NCBI RefSeq assembly: GCF_004022465.1
Contig: NZ_SAVA01000002.1
Location: forward strand, 186,001-250,000
Length of the DNA: 64,000 bases
From: Rhodobacter huangdaonensis
GTDB lineage: Bacteria; Pseudomonadota; Alphaproteobacteria; Rhodobacterales; Rhodobacteraceae
Direction of reading: 5' to 3'
Under the pieces are notes generated by a model. It saw nothing but the letters and a program-made list of their open reading frames with translations. It searched no databases and was not told where the DNA came from. Within the stretch, counting starts at the first letter, position 1. The number at the start of each line of letters is the position of its first letter. Positions 1 to 7,314 of the stretch are shown one piece after another. The translations under genes and the position numbers were made by a program.

Positions 1-313
1 TGTAATCCATGAATTCGACGATGGTCACGTCGCCCTGCGGATTGCCGCCGATCCAGCTGAAGCCATCCTCGAAGATGTCCTTGGCATTGGTGTCGACGAG
101 GGTCTTGTCGTTCTCGACCGCGGCCGCCTGCTGACGTTCCTCGAGCACGTTGATCGCCTCGACCAGAACCTCGGGGTTCTGCATCAGATAGTCCTTCACC
201 GCCTCGCCGAAGGCGGCCTTCTCCTCGGTCGACATCTTCGACAGATCAAGCGCGCCTGCCGGTGCGGCAAGCGCCGTGGAGAGGGCAAGGGCGGACAGCA
301 GCGTGCGGGTCAT
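1..313 (-). CDS. DsbA-family thiol:disulfide oxidoreductase, N-terminal part (cut by window edge)
   Basis: The visible 104 residues start with a signal peptide (MTRTLLSALALSTALAAPAG), continue with a helical stretch containing KDYLMQNPEVLVEAINVLEE, and end in GDVTIVEFMDY, the first strand of a thioredoxin fold. In the DsbA/Com1-like family this strand is followed directly by the CxxC active site, which would lie just outside the window. The product is expected to act in the periplasm on disulfides. The start is supported by AAAGGA upstream of the ATG. It is transcribed divergently from the aminotransferase. The family call is firm; whether it is an oxidase or an isomerase cannot be told from this fragment. 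Confidence 0.85.
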   Translation of the reverse strand, partial: MTRTLLSALALSTALAAPAGALDLSKMSTEEKAAFGEAVKDYLMQNPEVLVEAINVLEERQQAAAVENDKTLVDTNAKDIFEDGFSWIGGNPQGDVTIVEFMDY

Positions 314-422
314 CGGATCATCCTTTGTATCTCCCCGGGGAAGGCGGGGCGGGTCGCGGCCACACTGGCCAATCGGGCGCGCGGACGCAAGGGGGAGAGG
401 GCGGGCCCCGGGGCGCCGGCCA

Positions 423-451
423 TTGACCCCGGGCCCGGGCCGTCCTATCGC
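423..451 (+). promoter_or_regulatory. candidate sigma-70 promoter of the aminotransferase gene
   Basis: TTGACC (423-428) and TATCGC (446-451) are separated by 17 bp and lie 31 bp before the ATG. The spacing and the -35 box fit sigma-70 promoters of this group; the -10 box is weak. Inferred from sequence only. Confidence 0.35.
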
Positions 452-482
452 CCGTCAAGGATTTTCAGGATGGAGCAGGGAC

Positions 483-1622
483 ATGCGCTTCTCAACCCGT
501 GGTCAGGTCGATCCCTTCATTGTGATGGACGTGATGGAGGCCGCCCGCGCCGCCGAGGCCGCGGGCCGGCGCATCATCCACATGGAGGTGGGCCAGCCCT
601 CGACGCCGGCGCCCGCTGCGGCGCGCAAGGCGCTTGCCGCGGCACTCGATGAGAACCCGCTCGGCTATACCGTGGCGCTCGGCCTGCCCGAGCTGCGCGC
701 GGGCATCGCAGCGCTTTATGCGCGCTGGTACGGCGTCGATCTCGACCCCGGCCGGGTGATCGTCACCGCGGGCTCCTCGGGCGCCTTCCTGCTCGCCTTC
801 TCGGCGCTCTTCGATGCGGGCGACCGCGTCGCGCTCGGCGAGCCGGGCTATCCGAGCTATCGCCAGATCCTGCGCGCGATGTCGGTGACGCCTGTCGGCA
901 TGCCGACGCGCCCCGAGAACCGCTATCAGCCGGTGCCGGCCGACCTCCCCGAGAACGTGCAGGGGCTGATCGTCGCCTCGCCCGGCAACCCCTCGGGCAC
1001 GATGCTCGGCAAGCCGGAACTCGCGGCGCTGATGCAGGCTGCGGCGGCGCGCGACATCGCCTTCGTCTCCGACGAGATCTATCACGGCCTCGATTACGAG
1101 GGCCGCGCGGTCAGCGCGCTCGAGGTCTCGGACGAGGCCTATGTGATCAACTCCTTCTCGAAATACTTCTCGATGACGGGCTGGCGCGTCGGCTGGATGG
1201 TGGTGCCCGAGGATCACGTCCGCACCGTTGAGCGGCTGGCGCAGAACATGTTCATCTGCCCGCCGCACGCAAGCCAGGTGGCGGCGCTGGCCGCCCTTGG
1301 CGCGATCGACGAGCTCGAGGCGAACCGCGCCGTCTATGCCGCGAACCGCCGGCTGATGCTCGACGGCCTGCCGAAGGCGGGCTTCACCAAGATCGCGCCG
1401 CCCGACGGCGCCTTCTACATCTATGCCGATGTCTCGGATCTGACCGATGACAGCCGCGCCTTCGCCGCCGAGATCCTCGACAAGGCCGGCGTCGCCGTCA
1501 CCCCGGGGCTCGACTTCGACCCGGCGCGCGGCCACCGCACGCTGCGCTTCTCCTACGCGCAGGGCACCGCCGAGATCGAGGAGGGGCTCGCCCGCCTCAC
1601 CGCCTTCATGGCGGCGCGCTGA
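483..1622 (+). CDS. PLP-dependent aminotransferase, fold type I (AspC-like class I/II)
   Basis: A 379-residue aminotransferase. The pyridoxal phosphate lysine is Lys227 in NSFSKYFSMTGWRVGW, SPGNPSGT is the conserved asparagine loop, and Arg355 in LRFSYA is the probable carboxylate-binding arginine. The frame stays open upstream to 276, but the extension is low-complexity Arg/Gly/Pro, so I take the ATG with GGAGCAGGGAC in front. The substrate cannot be assigned: this subgroup includes aspartate, alanine and aromatic aminotransferases. The amiC-like gene follows after 54 bp on the same strand and may be co-transcribed. Confidence 0.85.
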   Translation: MRFSTRGQVDPFIVMDVMEAARAAEAAGRRIIHMEVGQPSTPAPAAARKALAAALDENPLGYTVALGLPELRAGIAALYARWYGVDLDPGRVIVTAGSSGAFLLAFSALFDAGDRVALGEPGYPSYRQILRAMSVTPVGMPTRPENRYQPVPADLPENVQGLIVASPGNPSGTMLGKPELAALMQAAAARDIAFVSDEIYHGLDYEGRAVSALEVSDEAYVINSFSKYFSMTGWRVGWMVVPEDHVRTVERLAQNMFICPPHASQVAALAALGAIDELEANRAVYAANRRLMLDGLPKAGFTKIAPPDGAFYIYADVSDLTDDSRAFAAEILDKAGVAVTPGLDFDPARGHRTLRFSYAQGTAEIEEGLARLTAFMAAR

Positions 1623-1676
1623 GCGGTTTCGCCCCGCCCCCGCCCGCGCTATAGTCGCCCGAAAAACGGAGCAGGC

Positions 1677-2894
1677 ATGACACGCATCCTTCGGCTTTTC
1701 GCGGCGCTCTGGCTCGGGCTCGCGGGGCTTGCCACGGCGCAGGAAACCGGGCTTTCGGCACTCGCCCGGCTCGAGCCGGCGCGCAGCGCGGTCACCACCT
1801 CGGGGGGGGCGACCCAGGTCGCGCTCGGCCTCAGTCAGGCAGTGCCGTTCCGCGCCTTCCTGCTCGACGCCCCGCCGCGCCTCGTCGTCGATTTCCGCGA
1901 GGTCGATTTCTCTGCCGGCCGGGCCGAGGCGCTCTCGGATCAGGGGCTGATCGGCGCTGTCCGCTGGGGCCGGTTCCGCCCCGGCTGGTCGCGGCTCGTC
2001 GCCGATCTGACGGGCCCGGCGCGGATCGACACCGCGGTCGAGCAGACCGGCGAGGCGCCGCGCGTCGTGCTGCGGCTTTCTCCCGTTGCCGCCGAGGATT
2101 TCGCCGCCCGCGCCGGCGCGCCCTCTTCGGCGCTGTGGGACCTGCCGCAGCCCGCCGCGACCGAGCCGCCGCATCGCCGCCAGGACGGGCAGGCGCCGCT
2201 GAGGGTGGTGCTCGACCCCGGCCACGGCGGCATCGACCCGGGCGCCGAGGCCGACAACCTGAAGGAAGCGGTGCTGACCCTGACCTTCGCGCGGGTGCTG
2301 AAGGAGGCGATGACGCGGGCGGGCATGCAGGTCATCCTGACCCGCGAGGAGGACGTCTTCGTGCCGCTCGAAACCCGGATCACCGTGGCGCGGGCGGCGG
2401 GGGCGGACCTGTTCCTGTCGCTTCACGCCGATGCGCTGTCCGAGGGCGACGCCACCGGCTCGACCGTCTATCTGCTTGATGACAGGGCCTCGGACGAAGC
2501 CTCGCAGAAGCTGGCCGAACGACATGACCGCGCCGATCTGCTGGCCGGCGTCGATCTCGACGGCCATGACGATGCGGTGGCGGGCGTGCTGATGGATCTT
2601 GCCCGCACCGAAACCCAGCCGCGCGCGCTGCGCGCAAGTCAGGTGATCGCCGGGGCGATCAAGTCGGCGCATCTGCGCATGCACAAGCATCCGGTGCAGA
2701 CGGCCGATTTCTCGGTGCTGAAATCGCCCGATATCCCCTCGCTGCTGATCGAGCTTGGCTTCCTGTCGTCCGAGGCCGATCGCCAGCGCCTGCTCGATCC
2801 GGCGTGGCAGGCACAGATGGCGCAGGCGATCACCCAAGGCGTCGCGACCTGGGCGCAGGCCGATGCGGCCGAGGCCCGGCTGCTTCGCCAGTGA
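1677..2894 (+). CDS. amiC: periplasmic N-acetylmuramoyl-L-alanine amidase (AMIN + Amidase_3)
   Basis: The 405-residue protein begins with a signal peptide (about residues 1-21, cut near ATA-Q), carries an AMIN-type domain at roughly 30-135, and has a zinc-dependent Amidase_3 domain at about 175-395. Expected zinc ligands and catalytic residues are visible: His183 in DPGHGGIDPGAE, Glu197 in LKEAVLTL, His250 in SLHAD and Glu359 in LLIELGFLSS. The family cleaves the bond between MurNAc and the stem peptide during daughter-cell separation, and the AMIN domain targets peptidoglycan. The domain architecture matches AmiC; the gene letter is an analogy. It is convergent with creA, with a palindromic repeat between them. 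Confidence 0.9.
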   Translation: MTRILRLFAALWLGLAGLATAQETGLSALARLEPARSAVTTSGGATQVALGLSQAVPFRAFLLDAPPRLVVDFREVDFSAGRAEALSDQGLIGAVRWGRFRPGWSRLVADLTGPARIDTAVEQTGEAPRVVLRLSPVAAEDFAARAGAPSSALWDLPQPAATEPPHRRQDGQAPLRVVLDPGHGGIDPGAEADNLKEAVLTLTFARVLKEAMTRAGMQVILTREEDVFVPLETRITVARAAGADLFLSLHADALSEGDATGSTVYLLDDRASDEASQKLAERHDRADLLAGVDLDGHDDAVAGVLMDLARTETQPRALRASQVIAGAIKSAHLRMHKHPVQTADFSVLKSPDIPSLLIELGFLSSEADRQRLLDPAWQAQMAQAITQGVATWAQADAAEARLLRQ

Positions 2895-2900
2895 CGCGCC

Positions 2901-3030
2901 GGGCAGGGGGCGCTGCCCCCTCGGCCTCCGGCCTCACCCCCGGGATATTTGGCGGCGATTGGAAGACGAGCGCGGTGTTCTGCTTCCAATTGCCTGAAAT
3001 ATCCCGGGGGTCAGGGGGCAGCGCCCCCTG
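2901..3030. repeat. composite palindromic intergenic repeat, copy A (two arms)
   Basis: Hairpin GGGGGC-GCT-GCCCCC (2906-2920), then an inverted arm reading CCCCCGGGATATTTGG and ATTGGAAG, a spacer, the opposite arm CTTCCAATTGCC followed by AAATATCCCGGGGG, and a second hairpin GGGGGC-AGC-GCCCCC (3014-3028). The whole element is close to symmetric and fills the space between convergent amiC and creA. It could work as a bidirectional terminator. The same modules recur at six other places in the window. Confidence 0.85.
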
Positions 3031-3039
3031 CCTGTGCCG

Positions 3040-3504
3040 TCATTTCGCGCCGTAGAGCGGCACCGTCGAGATCGACATCTTCGCCGAGCCCTCGACCACC
3101 TGGTTCGCATGGGTCAGATAGATCAGCGTCTGGTGATCCTCGTCATAGATGCGCGTCACCCGCAGGCTCTTGAAGATCAGCGAGCGGCTTTCGGAGAACA
3201 CCTTTTCCCCCTTCGGCCCGCGCGCAATATCGCCGAGCGTGATCGGCCCGGTCTGGCGGCAGGCGATCGAGGCGTTCGACGGGTCCTCGAACCAGTTGCC
3301 CTGTTTCAGCCGGTCGAAGATCGAGCGGTCGAAATAGGAGACGTGGCAGGTCACGCCCTGCACCTTCGGGTCCTCGATCGCCTCGATGACGATGTCGTTG
3401 CCGGTCCAGTCGACGCCGACGCGGCCGACCTCCTCGGCGAGGGCGGGGGTGGCGGCGCGGCCTATCAGGGTGGCGGCAATCAGGGCGGCGGTCAGGGCAC
3501 GCAT
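3040..3504 (-). CDS. creA: CreA family exported protein
   Basis: The 154-residue product has an N-terminal signal peptide ending ATPALA-EEVG and the typical CreA body, including VGVDWTGNDIVIEAIEDPKV, GVTCHVSYFDR and IACRQTGPI. It has two cysteines (in GVTCH and IACRQ), which could form a disulfide in the periplasm. Function in the family is unknown despite the historical name. An excellent AAGGAGG site six bases before the ATG decides the start; upstream in-frame codons lack such a site. It lies downstream of the Excalibur gene on the same strand, 56 bp apart. Confidence 0.9.
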   Translation of the reverse strand: MRALTAALIAATLIGRAATPALAEEVGRVGVDWTGNDIVIEAIEDPKVQGVTCHVSYFDRSIFDRLKQGNWFEDPSNASIACRQTGPITLGDIARGPKGEKVFSESRSLIFKSLRVTRIYDEDHQTLIYLTHANQVVEGSAKMSISTVPLYGAK

Positions 3505-3560
3505 GGAAACCTCCTTGGTTTTCCCGAAGATGGGGGCGCGGGGGCGGGGGCGCAACCGGT

Positions 3561-3800
3561 TCAGCCGCCGGGGCAGAGGTTCTCGCAGGGCACGCCGTCG
3601 TGGTCGCGGTCGAGCTTGCCGCCCCAGGAGCAATTCTCGAGCAGCCAATAGGCCTCCTCGCAGCTTTCAATGGTCTTCGAACAGGTCTTGTGCGGGCTGC
3701 AGGACCACGATTGTGCCAGCCGGGGCATGGCGCGCAACGTGCCCTTCGCCGGATCGGGCGCAAGCCCCAGGACGAGCGCCGCCGCCAGTGCCGTCATCAT
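3561..3800 (-). CDS. small exported Excalibur-domain (calcium-binding-like) protein
   Basis: A 79-residue protein with a hydrophobic N-terminus (MMTALAAALVLGLAP) and a C-terminal Excalibur motif: a run of cysteines, then YWLLENC, then LDRDHDGVPCENLC. The DxDxDG-like loop resembles EF-hand calcium ligands, and six cysteines suggest disulfides outside the cytoplasm. Two adjacent ATG codons are possible starts; GGAGGAG eight bases upstream fits the first. No specific role can be inferred. Its 5' end faces the liu operon promoter. Confidence 0.8.
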   Translation of the reverse strand: MMTALAAALVLGLAPDPAKGTLRAMPRLAQSWSCSPHKTCSKTIESCEEAYWLLENCSWGGKLDRDHDGVPCENLCPGG

Positions 3801-3891
3801 CGCGATCTCCTCCGTCCTGACCCGTTCCCGTTGAACGCCTGCGACGCGCGCTCGGCAAGGCCCGGGCGGTGAGACGCAGCGTCGCGGGGGC

Positions 3892-3920
3892 TTGACGCGA
3901 ATCACCGCCTCCTCATAAAT
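3892..3920 (+). promoter_or_regulatory. candidate sigma-70 promoter of the liu operon
   Basis: TTGACG (3892-3897), exactly 17 bp of spacer and ATAAAT (3915-3920) make one of the better promoter matches in the window. The liuA ATG is 33 bp further on. The -10 box touches the palindrome described in the next entry. Confidence 0.6.
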
Positions 3921-3933
3921 GAACGAGTGTTCA
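3920..3933. promoter_or_regulatory. palindromic operator candidate overlapping the liu promoter
   Basis: TGAACGAGTGTTCA is an inverted repeat with 5-bp perfect arms (TGAAC / GTTCA) around 4 bp. It spans the end of the -10 box and the expected transcription start, the place where a TetR-type repressor would block transcription. Liu and acyl-CoA regulons in proteobacteria are known to be controlled by MerR-type LiuR or TetR-type LiuQ/PsrA. The position and 17-bp spacer fit a TetR-type site better than a MerR-type one. No regulator gene is adjacent. Confidence 0.5.
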
Positions 3934-3952
3934 ATAACCGGAGGGGAGGCCG

Positions 3953-5113
3953 ATGTTCGCAGGTTCCATGCAGTTCGACCTGGGCGAGGACGTCAATGCG
4001 CTGCGCGAGATGGTGCACAGCTGGGCGCAGGAGCGGCTGGCGCCGATCGCCGCCGCCGTCGATCGCGACAACGTCTTTCCGGCCGAGCTCTGGGCCGAGA
4101 TGGGCGCGCTTGGCCTGCTCGGCATCACCGTGCCCGAGGAATACGGCGGTTCGGGGATGGGCTATCTTGCCCATGTCATCGCCACCGAGGAGATCGCGCG
4201 CGTTTCCGCCTCGATCTCGCTGTCCTACGGCGCGCATTCGAACCTGTGCGTGAACCAGCTGAAGCTGAACGGCTCGCCCGAGCAGAAGGCGAAATACCTG
4301 CCCGATCTCGTCTCGGGCGCCAAGGTCGGCGCGCTGGCGATGTCGGAATCGGGCGCCGGCTCGGATGTCGTCGGCATGAAGCTGCGGGCCGAGAAGCGCG
4401 ACGGCTACTATGTGCTCAATGGCCACAAGTACTGGATCACCAACGGTCCCGACGCCGACACCCTCGTCGTCTATGCCAAGACCGACCCCGCGGCGGGCTC
4501 GAAGGGCATCACCGCCTTCATCGTCGAGAAGGGGTTCAAGGGGTTCTCGACCTCGAAGCATTTCGACAAGCTCGGCATGCGCGGCTCGAACACGGCGCAG
4601 CTCTTCTTCGAGGAGTGCGAGGTGCCGTTCGAGAACGTTCTGGGCGCCGAGGGCCGCGGCGTGCGGGTGCTGATGTCGGGGCTCGATTACGAGCGGGTGG
4701 TGCTCTCGGGCATCGGGACGGGCATCATGGCGGCCTGCCTTGACGAGGTGGTGCCCTATGCCAAGGAGCGCCAGCAGTTCGGCCAGCCGATCGGGAATTT
4801 CCAGCTGATGCAGGCGAAGATCGCCGACATGTATGTCGCGATGAACACCGCCCGCGCCTATGTCTACGAGGTGGCGAAGGCCTGCGACAAGGGGCAGGTC
4901 ACGCGTCAGGATGCCGCCGCGACGGTGCTTTACGCATCCGAACAGGCGATGGTGCAGGCGCATCAGGCGGTGCAGGCCCTCGGCGGCGCCGGCTTCCTCA
5001 ATGACTCGGTGGTTTCGCGGCTCTTCCGCGATGCGAAGCTGATGGAAATCGGCGCCGGCACCTCGGAAATCCGCCGTATGCTGATCGGACGTGAAATCAT
5101 GGAGAAAGCCTGA
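3953..5113 (+). CDS. liuA: isovaleryl-CoA dehydrogenase
   Basis: The 386-residue acyl-CoA dehydrogenase oxidises isovaleryl-CoA to 3-methylcrotonyl-CoA with FAD, passing electrons to ETF. The catalytic base is placed as in isovaleryl-CoA dehydrogenases rather than straight-chain enzymes: Glu247 in GLDYERVVLSG. Other family signatures are AMSESGAGSDVVGMKL and the C-terminal QALGGAGFLNDS...GTSEIRRMLIGR. The start is the ATG after GGAGGGGAGG; Met6 (MQF) is a possible alternative. It heads an operon that also carries methylcrotonyl-CoA carboxylase, methylglutaconyl-CoA hydratase and HMG-CoA lyase, which confirms the leucine pathway assignment. Confidence 0.95.
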   Translation: MFAGSMQFDLGEDVNALREMVHSWAQERLAPIAAAVDRDNVFPAELWAEMGALGLLGITVPEEYGGSGMGYLAHVIATEEIARVSASISLSYGAHSNLCVNQLKLNGSPEQKAKYLPDLVSGAKVGALAMSESGAGSDVVGMKLRAEKRDGYYVLNGHKYWITNGPDADTLVVYAKTDPAAGSKGITAFIVEKGFKGFSTSKHFDKLGMRGSNTAQLFFEECEVPFENVLGAEGRGVRVLMSGLDYERVVLSGIGTGIMAACLDEVVPYAKERQQFGQPIGNFQLMQAKIADMYVAMNTARAYVYEVAKACDKGQVTRQDAAATVLYASEQAMVQAHQAVQALGGAGFLNDSVVSRLFRDAKLMEIGAGTSEIRRMLIGREIMEKA

Positions 5114-5586
5114 TGCGTCCGATCCTTGCCGCCGTTCTTGCCCTGAGCCCCGCCCTTGCCGCCGCGCAGGATCTGCCGCCGTCGGCGACCGAGGGGCTCG
5201 AGGACACGGTGCGCGCCTGCTTTGCCGATTATAATCCCTACGCCGGCGGGCCGAGCTGCCTTGGCCAGGCGGCGCAGGGCTGCACCGCCGCGGCGGGGGA
5301 CACGACGATCGCGATCGTCGCCTGCATCGGGGCCGAGACCCAGGTCTGGGACGATCTGCTCAACACCGAATACAAGGCCCGCCGCGCCGAGCTGACGGCG
5401 CCGGGGCTGAGTGACAAGCTGCTCGCCGCACAGCGCGCCTGGATCGCCTATCGCGATGCCGAATGCGGGCTCGAGGTCGCGCGCTGGGGCGATGCCTCGG
5501 CCAGCCGGATCGTCGGGGCGAATTGCGTGATGGAAATGACCGCCGCGCGCGCGGCGCAGTTGCGAGACAAGAAGGCACAGGAATGA
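5113..5586 (+). CDS. exported LprI-like (DUF1311) protein inside the liu operon
   Basis: A 157-residue protein with a cleavable signal peptide (LSPALAAAQ) and a LprI/DUF1311-type domain recognisable by AETQVWDDLLNTEYK, LLAAQRAWIAYRDAEC and the final cysteine (ANCVMEM). Several cysteines (CFADY, SCLGQ, GCTAA, ACIGA, ECGL, NCVM) suggest disulfides in the periplasm. LprI homologues include lysozyme inhibitors, but most members have no known function. Start and stop overlap both neighbours (TGATG with liuA, ATGA with liuB), so it is translated as part of the liu operon although it has no evident catabolic role. Confidence 0.8.
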   Translation: MRPILAAVLALSPALAAAQDLPPSATEGLEDTVRACFADYNPYAGGPSCLGQAAQGCTAAAGDTTIAIVACIGAETQVWDDLLNTEYKARRAELTAPGLSDKLLAAQRAWIAYRDAECGLEVARWGDASASRIVGANCVMEMTAARAAQLRDKKAQE

Positions 5587-7187
5587 AGCTGACCTCCTCC
5601 GTCCTGCCCTCCTCCGAGGGCTTCCGCGCCAACCGCGCGGCCCATGTCGAAATGCTCGAAACCGTGCGCGCGGCGGCCGAAGCCGCGGCCGCCGGGGGCG
5701 GGGCCGAGGCGACGGCACGCCATGTCGCGCGCGGCAAGATGGCCCCGCGCGAGCGGGTGGCGGGGCTGCTCGACCCCGGCTCGCCCTTCCTCGAGATCGG
5801 CGCGACGGCGGCGCATGGCATGTATGACGGCGCCGCGCCGGGCGCGGGCGTCATCGCCGGCATTGGCCGGGTGATGGGGCTCGAGGTGATGGTCGTGGCG
5901 AACGACGCCACGGTGAAGGGCGGCACCTATTACCCGATGACGGTGAAGAAGCACCTGCGCGCGCAGGAGATCGCCGAGGACTGCAATCTGCCCTGCGTCT
6001 ATCTGGTCGACTCTGGCGGCGCGAACCTGCCCAATCAGGACGAGGTCTTCCCCGACCGCGACCATTTCGGGCGGATCTTCTACAATCAGGCGCGGATGTC
6101 GGCGAAGGGCATCGCGCAGATTGCGGTGGTGATGGGCAGCTGCACCGCGGGCGGCGCCTATGTGCCGGCGATGTCCGATGTGACGATCATCGTGAAGGAG
6201 CAGGGCACGATCTTCCTCGCCGGCCCGCCGCTGGTGAAGGCGGCGACGGGCGAGGTGGTCACCGCCGAAGACCTCGGCGGCGGTGATGTGCACACCCGGC
6301 TTTCGGGCGTGGCCGATTACCTCGCAGAGGATGACGCCCATGCGCTGGCGCTTGCCCGCCGCGCGGTCGGCAACCTCAACCGCGCGAAACCCACGACGGT
6401 GCAATGGCAATCGCCCGAGCCCCCGGCCTATGACCCCGAGGAGATCCTCGGCGCGGTGCCGGCCGATCTGCGCACCCCCTACGACATCCGCGAGGTGATC
6501 GCGCGGGTGGTCGACGGCAGCCGCTTCGACGAGTTCAAGGCGCGCTTCGGCGAGACGATCGTCACCGGCTTCGCCCATCTTGATGGCTGCCCGGTGGGCA
6601 TCGTCGCGAACAACGGCGTGCTCTTCAGCGAGGCCGCCCAAAAGGCTGCGCATTTCATCGAACTCTGCTCGCAGCGCGGCATTCCGTTGATCTTCCTGCA
6701 GAACATCACCGGCTTCATGGTCGGCCGCAAATACGAGAACGAGGGCATCGCGCGCCACGGGGCGAAGATGGTGACCGCCGTCGCGACCACCTCGGTGCCG
6801 AAGATCACCATGCTGGTCGGCGGCAGCTTCGGCGCCGGCAATTACGGCATGGCGGGGCGCGCCTATTCGCCGCGCTTCCTGTGGAGCTGGCCCAATTCCC
6901 GGATCTCGGTGATGGGCGGCGAGCAGGCGGCAGGGGTGCTTGCCACCGTGCGCCGCGACGGGATCGAGCGCAAGGGCGGCAGCTGGTCGGCCGAGGAAGA
7001 GGCCGCGTTCAAGCGCCCGACGATCGAGATGTTCGAGCGCCAAAGCCACCCGCTCTATGCCTCGGCGCGGCTGTGGGACGACGGCGTGGTCGATCCGCGC
7101 AAGACCCGTCAGGTGCTCTCGCTCAGCCTGCAGGCGAGCCTCTGCGCCCCGGTCGAGCCGACGCGCTTCGGCCTGTTCCGCATGTGA
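5583..7187 (+). CDS. liuB: methylcrotonyl-CoA carboxylase, carboxyltransferase (beta) subunit
   Basis: The 534-residue acyl-CoA carboxyltransferase transfers carboxyl from biotin to 3-methylcrotonyl-CoA. Characteristic stretches include CVYLVDSGGANLPNQDEVFP, GSCTAGGAYVPAMSD, the oxyanion-hole-type NITGFMVGRKYE and GGSFGAGNYGMAGRA. NLPNQDEVFPD and the C-terminal KTRQVLSLSLQASL are typical of MCC beta rather than propionyl-CoA carboxylase beta. The ATG overlaps the preceding stop (ATGA), which places the start well inside the longer open frame. It is followed not by its partner directly but by a 127-bp gap holding a palindromic repeat. Confidence 0.95.
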   Translation: MKLTSSVLPSSEGFRANRAAHVEMLETVRAAAEAAAAGGGAEATARHVARGKMAPRERVAGLLDPGSPFLEIGATAAHGMYDGAAPGAGVIAGIGRVMGLEVMVVANDATVKGGTYYPMTVKKHLRAQEIAEDCNLPCVYLVDSGGANLPNQDEVFPDRDHFGRIFYNQARMSAKGIAQIAVVMGSCTAGGAYVPAMSDVTIIVKEQGTIFLAGPPLVKAATGEVVTAEDLGGGDVHTRLSGVADYLAEDDAHALALARRAVGNLNRAKPTTVQWQSPEPPAYDPEEILGAVPADLRTPYDIREVIARVVDGSRFDEFKARFGETIVTGFAHLDGCPVGIVANNGVLFSEAAQKAAHFIELCSQRGIPLIFLQNITGFMVGRKYENEGIARHGAKMVTAVATTSVPKITMLVGGSFGAGNYGMAGRAYSPRFLWSWPNSRISVMGGEQAAGVLATVRRDGIERKGGSWSAEEEAAFKRPTIEMFERQSHPLYASARLWDDGVVDPRKTRQVLSLSLQASLCAPVEPTRFGLFRM

Positions 7188-7195
7188 CTTCAATG

Positions 7196-7289
7196 CCTCC
7201 GGCGGAGGTATTTGGAGCAAGGTGAGATCGCATTCATCTTGCCCGAAATACCTCGGGGGGCTCCGCAGGAGCGGGGGCAGAGCCCCCTC
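7196..7289. repeat. composite palindromic repeat, copy B, inside the liu operon
   Basis: The element holds the arm GGAGGTATTTGG with AGCAAGGTGA, then the opposite arm TTCATCTTGCCC with GAAATACCTCGGGGG, then hairpin GGGGGC-AGA-GCCCCC (7273-7287). It lies between liuB and liuD, whose products form one enzyme, so here it is internal to a transcription unit rather than at its end. Confidence 0.8.
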
Positions 7290-7314
7290 CGACATCCAAG
7301 CTTGGGAGGAGCCG

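Noticed and set aside
492..2837. Antisense open frame opposite the aminotransferase and amidase genes
   Set aside because: It spans two unrelated conserved genes and their gap; composition is that of a shadow frame.
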